This document shows, piece after piece, positions 1 to 8,921 of a DNA stretch of 64,000 nucleotides. The stretch's first letter is position 1; each line of letters opens with the position of its first letter. A program made the position numbers and the translations under genes. The notes beneath the pieces are model-generated. The model searched no databases. It was given only the letters and a program-made list of their open reading frames with translations, and was not told the DNA's origin. Source of the stretch: Holophagaceae bacterium (lineage in GTDB: Bacteria > Acidobacteriota > Holophagae > Holophagales > Holophagaceae); contig JALRCU010000041.1 of assembly GCA_023257195.1 (NCBI GenBank), positions 1 to 64,000 on the forward strand. Reading direction: 5' to 3'.

Positions 1-636
1 ATCGCCACCAGTTTGTCGGGTGCATCGCTCATGTGTATTCCGGCAAGCATCGGTCTTGCCCTCTTAGCCGGTCCGATCATCAGCATGATTTTTTATACCG
101 GGGCCTATTCCCTCTCGGCTGTTCAATGGACTGCTTCGACGCTGGTCTTTCAATGTGTAGGGATTTTGTTTATTGCGACCCAACGCATTGGGACTCAAGC
201 TCTCTATGCCTTCAAAGACTATCGAGGCGCCATGATCTCGGCGTCCATCAGCCTCATCAGCAATATCGCCTTTTCTCTTTGGCTTATTCAACCCTTAGGA
301 ACTCAAGGATTGGCTCTGGCCAATGGCCTCTCTAGTTTGGTCGGGGTTGCGGTGTTGCTGGTGCGTCTCCCACGACACACGGAAAGTTTTCCCTATGGCC
401 GCGTCCTTCGATCCTGGGGGCGTTACGGGGTCGCCGGAGTGGCAATGGGCTTTGCGGTGCAAACGCTTGATTACGCTTTCGTTCATCTCTCCATTGAACA
501 ACCCAGACTCACCCTGATGGCCGGGGTCCTCCCCTTAGTCGTCGTCGGAGCGTTCGTTTATTTTGGTCTGCTATTAGTGATGAAAGATCCCTTAGCGAAG
601 CAACTAAGAAATCAATTAACGCAACGCTTTCGCTAA
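1..636 (+). CDS. murJ: MurJ/MviN lipid II flippase, C-terminal part
   Basis: This is the last 211 codons of an integral membrane protein of the MurJ (MviN) branch of the MOP superfamily, which flips lipid II across the inner membrane for peptidoglycan synthesis. The frame is open from base 1, so the gene begins upstream of the window. The visible part has about six hydrophobic segments separated by short basic loops, including the typical IGTQALYAFKDYR-like cytoplasmic loop and a motif with GLALANGLSS. It ends with a basic tail (QLRNQLTQRFR). A family member would be about 510 residues, so roughly 300 are missing. The next gene runs on the opposite strand, 10 bases away. Assignment is confident at family level. 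Confidence 0.85.
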   Translation: MATSLSGASLMCIPASIGLALLAGPIISMIFYTGAYSLSAVQWTASTLVFQCVGILFIATQRIGTQALYAFKDYRGAMISASISLISNIAFSLWLIQPLGTQGLALANGLSSLVGVAVLLVRLPRHTESFPYGRVLRSWGRYGVAGVAMGFAVQTLDYAFVHLSIEQPRLTLMAGVLPLVVVGAFVYFGLLLVMKDPLAKQLRNQLTQRFR

Positions 637-646
637 CCGTCGCAAA

Positions 647-1078
647 CTAACGCTTGGGTTTCCACGCTTGAGCGAGGTCTTCGGCTTGTTTGACTTGTGG
701 CGTCGCTAATTTTTCGGCCAATAAAACTTTCAGCCGAGCCGCGTATGCATCCCCTCGTAAAGCTGCAATACTCGACCACACGTACGCTTGGAAAAAATCT
801 TGAGGGAGGCCTTGGCCTCTGCGGTAGAGATCGGCTAGGGCTACTTGAGCTTCGAGAAATCCTTGTTCCGCCGAACGACGAATCCACGAAGCAGCTAATT
901 GATTGGTCTCCTCAACACCTGGAGTCGTCAGATACTGCAACCCTAAAGCATATTGAGCAAAAGCATCGCCTTGATCCGCTTTTGCTTTAAGGGACTCACG
1001 GTATACATAAGGCGTCTGAGCATTGAGAGAATATGCGAAAGCTAGAGTCGTGATCACCAAGAGGAGAATTTTTTTCAT
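647..1078 (-). CDS. Exported Sel1-repeat protein
   Basis: A 143-residue protein with an N-terminal signal peptide (MKKILLLVITTLAFAYSLNAQ) followed by two or three Sel1-like helical repeats. They are recognised by the A-x-YxLG-x-x-Y and A-x-x-x-LA-x-x-Y-x-x-G-x-G-x-x-x-D patterns in residues about 35-115. Sel1 repeats are protein-interaction solenoids; no enzymatic residues are seen. The ATG at 1078 was preferred over one 21 bases upstream because AGAGG precedes it at six bases. It converges on murJ and its function cannot be deduced from neighbours. Confidence 0.75.
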   Translation of the reverse strand: MKKILLLVITTLAFAYSLNAQTPYVYRESLKAKADQGDAFAQYALGLQYLTTPGVEETNQLAASWIRRSAEQGFLEAQVALADLYRRGQGLPQDFFQAYVWSSIAALRGDAYAARLKVLLAEKLATPQVKQAEDLAQAWKPKR

Positions 1079-1130
1079 GGAGGGCCTCTTTTTTATCATG
1101 CCTAAAGGTTACCCGAGTAAGGGCAGCATT

Positions 1131-2654
1131 CTAAACCGGTGTTACCGACTTGCGCTTCGCCGGAGAGAGCGCTCGCCGCTGGGCCCTTCCCACTCTTGCA
1201 ATCAGGTTGGCTCGTAAATCTTCAGGTGCGACCACTTCGTCAAGATGAAGTTCGGAAGCCAGCTTTAAGAGATCGACGTCTTCTCGGTATTCTTTTTGAA
1301 GCGCCGCAACGTAATCAGCCCGCTCGGCTTCGGGCTTCTCTTGAATTTTATTAAAATAGACGGCATTCACGGCTGCCTCGGCACCCATCACCGCGATGGA
1401 AGCGGTGGGCAGTGCCAGCGTTGCGTCCGGATCAAAACCCGGGCCGCTCATGGCGTAAAGACCCGCCCCGTAAGCCTTGCGAACAATGACGCAGAACCGA
1501 GGAGTGGTGCAACTCGACATGGCGCTGATCATTTTAGCTCCGTGACGAATGATGCCCTGCTTTTCTACCGCCGATCCAATCATGAAACCGGGAACGTCCG
1601 ATAAGAAAATAAGAGGGATCCCAAACGCATCGCACAAATTAATAAACCGTGTCGCTTTGTCCGCAGAGTCGACAAACAGCACACCCCCCTTGACACGCGG
1701 TTGATTGGCGACAATCCCTACGGGCGATCCATTAAGACGAGCCAGACCTGTAATCAATTCGGGCGCAAAGAGTTTTTTGATTTCGAGAAAGGAGTCCTGA
1801 TCGATGAGACCTTTAATGAAGTCGTACATCTGGAAAGGAGAATTAATATCGTCCGGAACGATTTTCTCAATGGGCACTTTGAGGGCTTGGGGTTCTTGGG
1901 CGGCAACCGTGGGCAGTGCGGCCTCGCAGTGCTGGGGGAAATAGCTCAAATACCGTTGACAGAGCGCGATGGCTTCCTCTTCGTTGGCGCAGAGGAAGTC
2001 GCCACATCCGCTGATCGAACAATGCATCTTGGCGCCGCCGAGATCTTCGAGGGAGATCTTCTCTCCAATGACCGACTCGGCCATACGCGGACTGCCGAGA
2101 TACATCGAGGCATTTCCTTCGACCATCAGGACGACGTCGCAGAAAGCAGGAATGTACGCCCCGCCCGCCGCGCTGGGTCCAAACAAAAGACAAATCTGGG
2201 GAACCAGTCCCGAGAGTGCCACTTCATGATGAAAAATCGTTCCGGCATGACGACGACCGGGAAACATGTCGATTTGATCCGTAATGCGAGCCCCCGCACT
2301 ATCGACGAGATACAACATGGGGATGCGTTGACGAAGCGCAACTTCTTGAATGCGAATGATTTTTTCAACGGTTCGAGCGCCCCAAGATCCCGCTTTGACC
2401 GTACTATCGTTGGCCATCAAGGCCACCGCCCGGCCGGCGACGAGCGCCGTTCCCGTGATCACTCCATCACTCGGAAGCGCAGGGGTCACGGCATTCGCGA
2501 GCAGTCCGTCTTCAATGAAGGATTCTGCGTCCACGAGGCGGGCAATACGCTCACGGGCAAAGAGCTTACCTTGAGCAGTATTTTTGGCATGATCCTTCTC
2601 GGATCCCCCTTTTAAAACGCGGTCTTTAATTTTTTTAAAGTCATCAGCCTGCAT
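1131..2654 (-). CDS. Acyl-CoA carboxylase, carboxyltransferase (beta) subunit
   Basis: A 507-residue carboxyltransferase of the PCCB/MCCB family, which moves a carboxyl group from carboxybiotin to an acyl-CoA. The N-terminal half has the GK-x-x-ARERI signature. It also shows the oxyanion-hole stretches DSAGARI and FGPSAAGGAYIPA, and later PGFMIGSAVEKQGIIRHGAKM and the C-terminal KAYGAGLYAMSG. The ATG at 2654 has AGGA seven bases upstream; an in-frame GTG at 2705 is the alternative and would add 17 residues. No biotin carboxylase subunit is in the window, but a biotin carrier lies at 12.2 kb. Substrate (propionyl-, methylcrotonyl- or other CoA) is not certain. The nearby acyl-CoA dehydrogenase and AUH-like hydratase make branched-chain degradation plausible. 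Confidence 0.85.
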   Translation of the reverse strand: MQADDFKKIKDRVLKGGSEKDHAKNTAQGKLFARERIARLVDAESFIEDGLLANAVTPALPSDGVITGTALVAGRAVALMANDSTVKAGSWGARTVEKIIRIQEVALRQRIPMLYLVDSAGARITDQIDMFPGRRHAGTIFHHEVALSGLVPQICLLFGPSAAGGAYIPAFCDVVLMVEGNASMYLGSPRMAESVIGEKISLEDLGGAKMHCSISGCGDFLCANEEEAIALCQRYLSYFPQHCEAALPTVAAQEPQALKVPIEKIVPDDINSPFQMYDFIKGLIDQDSFLEIKKLFAPELITGLARLNGSPVGIVANQPRVKGGVLFVDSADKATRFINLCDAFGIPLIFLSDVPGFMIGSAVEKQGIIRHGAKMISAMSSCTTPRFCVIVRKAYGAGLYAMSGPGFDPDATLALPTASIAVMGAEAAVNAVYFNKIQEKPEAERADYVAALQKEYREDVDLLKLASELHLDEVVAPEDLRANLIARVGRAQRRALSPAKRKSVTPV

Positions 2655-2784
2655 GGGATTCCTAAAAGATTTGCAAAGATCTTCTAGGTTATCGAGTAAC
2701 CCCACGGTTCGACTAGGGGAGAAATGAACTTCAGCATTAGAAGGGTTAAACTAGGGGACTTAGCCGAGTCCCAAAGGAGCCGTT

Positions 2785-3948
2785 TTGAATCCAGAGTCGA
2801 ATGAACCCATCTGGACCCCTTCGTTTATTCTTATTTGGTGCTTTGCGCTGCTTACTTTTTTTTCTGCGTTTCAACTTTTTCCTACCGCCCCGCTTCGTCT
2901 TCAGGAATTAGGTTCCTCCCTGGCAGAGAGCGGTCGCTTTCTCGCGGTCTTTACCCTCGGCTCTTCCGTCGGCGCGTTATTTACCGGTGCCATCGGTGAT
3001 CGCATCGGCCATCGACGCATGATGATTTTTTCGTCCTTAGTTTTTATGGGGATCTCCGGTATTTATGGATTCACCACGTCTTTGGTGACCTTCTATGCTT
3101 TGGCTCCGTTCCATGGCGTGGTGTGGTCGGGCATTCTGACTTCCGCTTCGGCGAAAGCCGGGGGGATCATTCCTGAATCTCGACGGACCCAAGGGTTTGC
3201 CCTCTACGGACTTGCGGGACCCATGGGAGTTATCCTAGGTCCCACCGTTGGCGTCACGATCTATCAGTCCGGGGGATGGAGGATGGAGTGTCTGGGTCTC
3301 GTCCTTTGCTTTGGAGCGCTGTCCTGTTTGGGACTCCTCATTCCTAAAGATCCTCCCTCGGTGGATCGTCACGCTTCGCATCTCCAAAAACCTAATCGCC
3401 TGATTCTCGAACTCTCGTCCTTACTCTTTGTTCAAGCGATTGCGTACGGCGCCATGAACAGCTATTCCGCTCAGGAGGGTCTTGGACTTCAACTCCGTTG
3501 GCCGGCGGCCGGATTAGCATCGATGGGACTTGGAATGGTGATCATGCGCATCGCGGTCGGGATCACCGGACTGGGATCACAACCCATTACTCACCTGCCC
3601 CGCATGACCACCCTTGCGACGCTTGGATTGGTGGTTCTATCCCTTCCTTACGGAGGTCTCGAGCGTTTAGTCATGGCCGGTCTGCTTTTTGGTGCCGGCT
3701 ATTCCATGGTCTTCACGCTCCTCAACACGGCACTCTTAGATACGGTACCCGAGGAGAGTCGGGGGACCGCCTTTGGAACCTTTATGTTTGCTTTTGACGC
3801 CGGCATTGGACTTGGTTCATGGTTTTTGGGCTACCTCATTGGAACGTATTCGTACCAATTGGGTTGGAGTGTGGGCGCTGTCTTTATGACCCTTGGAATT
3901 CCGCTGGCGTATCATATCCGACGTCAGCGACTCGCACTCTCGCCGTAA
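2785..3948 (+). CDS. MFS transporter
   Basis: A 387-residue major facilitator with about 12 hydrophobic segments and the MFS loop 2-3 motif (GAIGDRIGHRRMM, residues about 68-80). The start is TTG with AAAGGAG five bases upstream (2773-2779). MFS drug/metabolite:H+ antiporters look like this, but no substrate can be read from the sequence. It stands alone on the plus strand between minus-strand genes and its stop abuts the SDR gene stop. Confidence 0.85.
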   Translation: MNPESNEPIWTPSFILIWCFALLTFFSAFQLFPTAPLRLQELGSSLAESGRFLAVFTLGSSVGALFTGAIGDRIGHRRMMIFSSLVFMGISGIYGFTTSLVTFYALAPFHGVVWSGILTSASAKAGGIIPESRRTQGFALYGLAGPMGVILGPTVGVTIYQSGGWRMECLGLVLCFGALSCLGLLIPKDPPSVDRHASHLQKPNRLILELSSLLFVQAIAYGAMNSYSAQEGLGLQLRWPAAGLASMGLGMVIMRIAVGITGLGSQPITHLPRMTTLATLGLVVLSLPYGGLERLVMAGLLFGAGYSMVFTLLNTALLDTVPEESRGTAFGTFMFAFDAGIGLGSWFLGYLIGTYSYQLGWSVGAVFMTLGIPLAYHIRRQRLALSP

Positions 3949-4725
3949 TTATTTTCGGCGATGAACTTTTGCGCCCGTATGACTCGCTTGATCGAGCGGC
4001 TTAATGATCATCTCGTCGATATTGACATGCTCAGGAAGGGTGAGTAACCATTGCACGCACGTGGCAATGTCCTGACCCGTAAGAGGGGTCATCCCTTGAT
4101 AGACTTTTTGGGCTCGGGATTTATCTTTGAATCGCACCACGGAAAAATTGGTTTCCACCATGCCCGGATCGAGACTCGTGACGCGAATATTGTGACCGCA
4201 GAGTTCTAGACGAAGGGTTTGCATCAGCGCCTTGACGCCGTGCTTGGTGGCACAGTAGGTTCCGCCCCCTTCATAGACGGCATGACCGGCGGTGGAACCA
4301 ATCGCCATGACATAACCCCAGCCGCTTTTCTTCAGGTGAGGGAGCGTTGCACGAAGGGTTTTGACTAGACCTTCGACATTCGTCCGAACCATTTCTTCTA
4401 ATTCATCATCCGTGATGGTTTCAATGGGCTCTAGGCCCCGTGCCAGGCCCGCACAAGCCAAAACCACATTCAAGGACCCTAGGGATTTAAGCCCGAAAGC
4501 GGTGAAGGCTTTCACGCTCGCGGTACTTTGAACATCCACCGTCTTAGCGACGATTTTTCCGGACGCTTTTTTGGAAAGTTCTTTTTGTAATTTTTTTAAC
4601 TTGTCAGCGCTTCGTGCCCCCAAGACCAATGAATGACCTAAGGGAGCCAACGCCCGAGCGCAGGCTTCTCCCATACCGGAGGAAGCGCCGGTAATGAGAA
4701 TGTTGAGTTTGGCGGGGCGTCTCAT
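3949..4725 (-). CDS. Short-chain dehydrogenase/reductase (SDR)
   Basis: A 258-residue classical SDR. It has the cofactor motif TGASSGMG (residues 12-19) and the catalytic S144, Y157 and K161 (Y-x-x-x-K in YCATK). The GARS turn after beta-2 favours NADP. The usual NNAG motif reads ACAG here. It overlaps the alanine dehydrogenase stop by four bases (ATGA), so the two are probably translated together. The pairing does not reveal the substrate; YdfG-like 3-hydroxy acid dehydrogenases are the nearest-looking subgroup. Confidence 0.85.
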   Translation of the reverse strand: MRRPAKLNILITGASSGMGEACARALAPLGHSLVLGARSADKLKKLQKELSKKASGKIVAKTVDVQSTASVKAFTAFGLKSLGSLNVVLACAGLARGLEPIETITDDELEEMVRTNVEGLVKTLRATLPHLKKSGWGYVMAIGSTAGHAVYEGGGTYCATKHGVKALMQTLRLELCGHNIRVTSLDPGMVETNFSVVRFKDKSRAQKVYQGMTPLTGQDIATCVQWLLTLPEHVNIDEMIIKPLDQASHTGAKVHRRK

Positions 4726-5843
4726 GAGCCGCGAAGAAACGAAGTCGGCGAGGTATAGGTTAGTTTTTGTTCTTGGGCAACGGGTTCACACGTCAGATGT
4801 CCTTCGTGCGTATTCAATCCGAGAAGAAACCCCGGGTCATCGGTGAGCGCTTTTTTCCAACCGGCATTCGCCAACTTCAGCGCATAAGGCAGCGTCGCAT
4901 TCGTCAGAGCAATCGTACTGGTTCGAGGGACGGCCCCGGGCATATTGGCCACGGAATAATGAAGGACGTCCTCCACCACATACACCGGGTCCGCATGGGT
5001 GGTCGCATGGGTGGTTTCGACACAGCCGCCTTGATCCACCGCTACGTCCACGATGACCGAACCTTTTTTCATGAGTTTCAACATGGCCCGGGTGATCAAT
5101 TTGGGAGCCGAAGCCCCCGGCACCAACACGGCGCCAATGACGAGATCCGCCGAGGGCAACGTTTCTTCAATATGAGCTTGGCTACTCCAAAGCGTTTCAA
5201 TGGACGAGCCAAAAATATCATCAAGATATCGAAGTTGAGGCAAGCTGCGATCGAGAACCGTCACGCGCGCTCCCATGCCCACCGCAATCTTAATGGCATT
5301 GATACCCACGACGCCACCCCCCAAAACGAGCACGTGCGCAGGCGGCACCCCCGGGACCCCGCCGAGCAACATACCTCGGCCTCCCATGGTTTTCTGAAGA
5401 TATTGGGCACCCACTTGGACGGACATTCGGCCGGCCACTTCGGACATCGGCGTCAACAAGGGTAAACGATGGTCTCGATCCGTGATGGTTTCATAGGCAA
5501 TGGCCGTGACTTTGGACTTTAGGAGCCCTTGGGTTTGCTCTGAATCCGGTGCGAGATGCAGATAGGTGAATAAGACTTGACCCTGTTTTAATTTTTTAAT
5601 TTCACCGGCTTGAGGTTCTTTCACTTTGATGATCATCTCGGCTTGATCAAAGACTTCATCCGCCGTCGCAAGGAGATGGGCACCGGCTTGGCTATATTCG
5701 GAGTCTAAAAATCCCGAGCCTTCGCCGGCTGTTTTTTGGAGATAAACCTCATGCCCCGAGGCCACCAGCGCTTTGGCGCCGGCCGGGGTTAACCCCACAC
5801 GGTTTTCATTATTTTTGATTTCTTTGGGGCATCCAATGCGCAT
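4722..5843 (-). CDS. ald: Alanine dehydrogenase
   Basis: A 373-residue NAD-dependent alanine dehydrogenase, interconverting L-alanine with pyruvate and ammonia. It begins with the family signature [18 protein letters not shown], including substrate-binding R15, and carries K75 and H96, the catalytic/substrate residues. The Rossmann motif is [11 protein letters not shown] near residue 173. Length equals the family norm (about 370). It is first in an operon with the overlapping SDR gene. The promoter would lie in the 121-base gap shared with the divergent acyl-CoA dehydrogenase. Confidence 0.95.
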   Translation of the reverse strand: MRIGCPKEIKNNENRVGLTPAGAKALVASGHEVYLQKTAGEGSGFLDSEYSQAGAHLLATADEVFDQAEMIIKVKEPQAGEIKKLKQGQVLFTYLHLAPDSEQTQGLLKSKVTAIAYETITDRDHRLPLLTPMSEVAGRMSVQVGAQYLQKTMGGRGMLLGGVPGVPPAHVLVLGGGVVGINAIKIAVGMGARVTVLDRSLPQLRYLDDIFGSSIETLWSSQAHIEETLPSADLVIGAVLVPGASAPKLITRAMLKLMKKGSVIVDVAVDQGGCVETTHATTHADPVYVVEDVLHYSVANMPGAVPRTSTIALTNATLPYALKLANAGWKKALTDDPGFLLGLNTHEGHLTCEPVAQEQKLTYTSPTSFLRGS

Positions 5844-5964
5844 AGATTCGCCTTCACGTTCAACCTCTATTCTACTAGTTTTTGGACAGTCTTTCTTATT
5901 CCAAGTACAACGGTGGGGCTTCTGTATAAACTACAAGGGTGCAAATAGAATTCGTGGAGGATGT

Positions 5965-7110
5965 GTGATCGGTTTTTCGCTTTCGGATGAACAAAAACAG
6001 TTACAAGCGGACGCTCATGCCTTTGCGGTCGAGGTCATGCGTCCCGTTTCACGGCACTACGATCTCACCGGAGAATGGGCCGTCCCGGTCTATCAAAAAG
6101 CATGGGAAGCCGGCTATCTCCAATCCCTCGTCCCCAAAGCCTACGGAGGCCCCGGTAAAAGCCAACTCGACGAAGCCATTGTATGTGAGGAACTCGCGTG
6201 GGGCTGTGCCGGTCTCTACACTTCCATCATGGCCAACGGTTTAGCCATCACGCCGATCCTGATTGCCGGATCGGATCAGCAAAAGAAAACGTGGTTATCT
6301 AAATTAGTGGAAGCGCCTTTGTTCGCCGCCTTCTCGCTCTCGGAACCCAATGCGGGATCCGATGCAGGAGGCATGACCTGTCGCGCCGAGAAAAAAGGGG
6401 ATGTCTACGTCATCAACGGAACGAAGTGTTACTGCACCAACGGCGGCTATGCCGATTTCTACACCCTCTTTTGTTCCACCGATCCCTCTCGGGGCGCTCG
6501 AGGTTCAAGTGCCCTCATCGTCCCTCGCAGTACCCCCGGCCTCACCGTGGGAAAGGCCTTAGACAAAATGGGGCAACGAGCCTCCAATCAAATCGAACTG
6601 CATTTTGAAAACGCCGAAGTCCCCGTTGCGAATCTCTTAGGCAAAGAAGGCATGGGCTTCATTATCGCGATGAAAACGCTCGATCAAACCCGCGCAGCCG
6701 TTGCCGCCGGCGGCGTCGGCGTGGCCCGGGCGGCCTATGAAATTGCGCTCGACTATGCCAAGACTCGGATCCAATTTGGAAGTCCCATCATTATGAACCA
6801 AGGCGTCAGCTTTATGCTGGCGGATATGGCGGTAAAAATTGAGGCGAGCCGCCTTCTGACCTATCAAGCGGCGTGGATGACGGATCATCAAATTAAGAAT
6901 TCAAAACAAAGTGCTATTTCAAAAACCTTTGCAACGGATACCGCCATGGAAGTGGCCACCGATGCCGTTCAAATTTTGGGGGGTAATGGATATAGTCGCG
7001 AGTTCTTGGTCGAGAAATTTATGCGCGATGCCAAACTGCTCCAAATTTACGAAGGGACCAATCAGATTCAGCGACTCGTCATTGCTAAAGAGATTCAACA
7101 GGGTAATTAG
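5965..7110 (+). CDS. Acyl-CoA dehydrogenase
   Basis: A 381-residue FAD-dependent acyl-CoA dehydrogenase that introduces the alpha-beta double bond in acyl-CoAs. It has the FAD-binding LSEPNAGSDAGG and Y-x-x-x-G-T-K-x-x-x-TNGG motifs. It also has the R-x-x-FG-x-x-I segment, the QILGGNGYSREF motif, and the terminal YEGTNQIQRLVIAKE with the usual catalytic glutamate. The start is taken as the GTG at 5965, four bases after GGAGG, because it gives the normal family length; the frame stays open upstream but without homologous sequence. Substrate chain length is unknown. With the carboxylase and hydratase nearby, short- or branched-chain substrates are plausible. Confidence 0.92.
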   Translation: MIGFSLSDEQKQLQADAHAFAVEVMRPVSRHYDLTGEWAVPVYQKAWEAGYLQSLVPKAYGGPGKSQLDEAIVCEELAWGCAGLYTSIMANGLAITPILIAGSDQQKKTWLSKLVEAPLFAAFSLSEPNAGSDAGGMTCRAEKKGDVYVINGTKCYCTNGGYADFYTLFCSTDPSRGARGSSALIVPRSTPGLTVGKALDKMGQRASNQIELHFENAEVPVANLLGKEGMGFIIAMKTLDQTRAAVAAGGVGVARAAYEIALDYAKTRIQFGSPIIMNQGVSFMLADMAVKIEASRLLTYQAAWMTDHQIKNSKQSAISKTFATDTAMEVATDAVQILGGNGYSREFLVEKFMRDAKLLQIYEGTNQIQRLVIAKEIQQGN

Positions 7111-7122
7111 CGGAGCATAACC

Positions 7123-7950
7123 ATGGGTCTCTGTCGGCTCTGTCAAGAAAAAGCGGGTTTCTTTCGAAGTGAACACTCCGCATGCGTGGAAAAGCAAAAG
7201 AATGCCGATGCCGTATTGCGCGATTTGTTTTTCAAACACAAAGACGATCCACGGCCCATTTTAGGAGAGGCTCAAAAGATTGCGGAGGAGGGCTTCATCG
7301 CCAATCTCCAGTCCTATAAGACGGACCTCTTCTCGAGCATGGTTCATGAAGCCCTCGAGACCGACGGTTTGACCGAAGCCGAAGAAGCCAAACTCGATAA
7401 CCTTTTGGGGTATCTAGAGCTCACGCCGGAGGACTGCAAAGACGCTTTTATAAAAAAAGGTCAAGGAATCGTCATACGCGAAATCCTGTCCGGACGCCTA
7501 CCCGAACGCAGTGGGATCAATTTTGGAACCCCTGTGATTTTAGGAAAAGAAGAACAAATTATTTGGGCCTGGTCGGGGGTTGCGTTCTATGAAATGCGTG
7601 AACATAAATCCTTTGAGGGAGGCAGCCAAGGGGTCAGTCTTCGAATCGCCAAAGGGGTGTATTACCGTATAGGCTCTTTCAAGGGACACCCGGTGGTTAC
7701 CACTCGACAAACGCACGTGGGTGAGGGAGCTCTAATTTTCACCAATAAGCATTTGTTTTGGGTGGGAGACGGAACGACGAAATCGCTCAAAATGGCTTGG
7801 AAGAAATTAATTGCGGTTCAAGGCTATTCCGACGGCATTGGTCTTCAAGCCGAAGGGGCGCGCATGAAACCGATGACCTTCTCCTTTGGATCGGAGGACG
7901 GCTGGTTTGCTAAAAATCTAGCCGAGAATATTCCCCGTTTAGCAGACTAG
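7123..7950 (+). CDS. Zinc-finger / TerB-like / PH-like domain protein
   Basis: A 275-residue cytoplasmic protein I cannot name. Residues 4-21 form a C-x2-C-x10-H-x2-C knuckle that should bind zinc. Residues about 75-105 (EALETDGLTEAEEAKL...) resemble the helical, acidic TerB-type module. The C-terminal 120 residues look like a bacterial PH/GRAM fold (GEGALIFTNKHLFWVGDGTTKSLKMAW). It starts 12 bases after the acyl-CoA dehydrogenase and 16 bases before the formyltransferase, so it is probably co-transcribed with them. Domain calls come from reading motifs and are tentative. Confidence 0.6.
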   Translation: MGLCRLCQEKAGFFRSEHSACVEKQKNADAVLRDLFFKHKDDPRPILGEAQKIAEEGFIANLQSYKTDLFSSMVHEALETDGLTEAEEAKLDNLLGYLELTPEDCKDAFIKKGQGIVIREILSGRLPERSGINFGTPVILGKEEQIIWAWSGVAFYEMREHKSFEGGSQGVSLRIAKGVYYRIGSFKGHPVVTTRQTHVGEGALIFTNKHLFWVGDGTTKSLKMAWKKLIAVQGYSDGIGLQAEGARMKPMTFSFGSEDGWFAKNLAENIPRLAD

Positions 7951-7966
7951 ACTCCATGGACGATCG

Positions 7967-8887
7967 ATGAGCCCCACTGCCCTCGTCTGCGCCTATTCCT
8001 CGATTGGGACTGTGGCCCTCCAAAGTGTTTTGGATGCCGGGATCACCGTCAAGGCGCTCTATACTTACGAGCCCGCGGCAGATGATCATTGGTTTACACC
8101 GCCCGAAGTGCTCGCTCGGGCTCAGGGGATTCCTGTTTACAAAATCCCTGATTTTAATGAAGACGACAATTTTCAACGCTGTCAGGACCTTCAGCCGGAT
8201 CTTCTGTTTAGTTTTTATTTTCGAGAGATGATTCAGGGTCGATTTTTATCACTCCCGACGCTCGGTGCCTTTAATCTTCACGGCAGTCTCCTTCCACGCT
8301 ACCGCGGAAGGGCTCCCATTAACTGGGTCTTAGCCAAGGGCGAAGTGGAAACAGGTTTAACCCTACATTGCATGACGGAAAAACCGGATGACGGCGATGT
8401 GGTGGCCCAAGTGAAAATTCCTCTCGCCTGGAATGAAACCCCGCTCACTCTCTCCGAGAAAATGACGCAGGCAGCCCCTCCTTTGCTCCGCTCGGTCTTG
8501 CCACGGATTACCGCAGGGCAGCCCCCGAGACAACGACAATCAGCACTCGGTCCTTCGTCTTATTTTGGTCGACGACGTCCCGAGGATAGCGAACTTCGCT
8601 TTTCCATGACTGCGCAGCAGGCCTTCAACGAAATCCGGGCAGTGGCGGAACCTTGGCCCACTGCTTTTATAAAAGAAAAGGGGCGTACACTTTATATTCC
8701 CTGGGCGATACCCAGTAGCCATTCCTGCCCCGTTGGCCATTATCGAATCCACGAGGGGACTTGTCTGCTGGGCTTTCGCGAGGGCGCTTTGGCCCTCCAT
8801 CGGCTTCGCTTAGACCCAGAAAAAACATCGGTTGACCCTCAAAAACACGCAGAATGGATGCATCTTCTTGGGATTCCATCGGCCTAG
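7967..8887 (+). CDS. Formyltransferase (ArnA N-terminal / Fmt-like)
   Basis: A 306-residue N10-formyl-tetrahydrofolate-dependent formyltransferase. The catalytic N103, H105 and D141 are in place (FNLHGSLLPRYRGRAP and DDGD). They are spaced as in ArnA (N102, H104, D140) and in methionyl-tRNA formyltransferase. The wording of the NLHGS-x-LP-x-YRGRAP-x-NW segment is closer to the formyltransferase domain of ArnA, which formylates UDP-4-amino-4-deoxy-arabinose. The C-terminal OB-like region is shortened compared with Fmt. No other arabinose-lipid A genes are nearby, so the substrate is open. Confidence 0.75.
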   Translation: MSPTALVCAYSSIGTVALQSVLDAGITVKALYTYEPAADDHWFTPPEVLARAQGIPVYKIPDFNEDDNFQRCQDLQPDLLFSFYFREMIQGRFLSLPTLGAFNLHGSLLPRYRGRAPINWVLAKGEVETGLTLHCMTEKPDDGDVVAQVKIPLAWNETPLTLSEKMTQAAPPLLRSVLPRITAGQPPRQRQSALGPSSYFGRRRPEDSELRFSMTAQQAFNEIRAVAEPWPTAFIKEKGRTLYIPWAIPSSHSCPVGHYRIHEGTCLLGFREGALALHRLRLDPEKTSVDPQKHAEWMHLLGIPSA

Positions 8888-8921
8888 CGATATCTTAAGT
8901 TCTTGCTTGATAAGGAGTGCT

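Noticed and set aside
1701-2615. A 304-codon open frame antisense to the carboxyltransferase gene
   Set aside because: It mirrors a confidently identified enzyme, has no recognisable domain, and its composition follows the codons of the opposite strand.
4767-5465. A 232-codon open frame antisense to alanine dehydrogenase
   Set aside because: It has very high Arg/His content typical of an antisense shadow and lies wholly inside ald.
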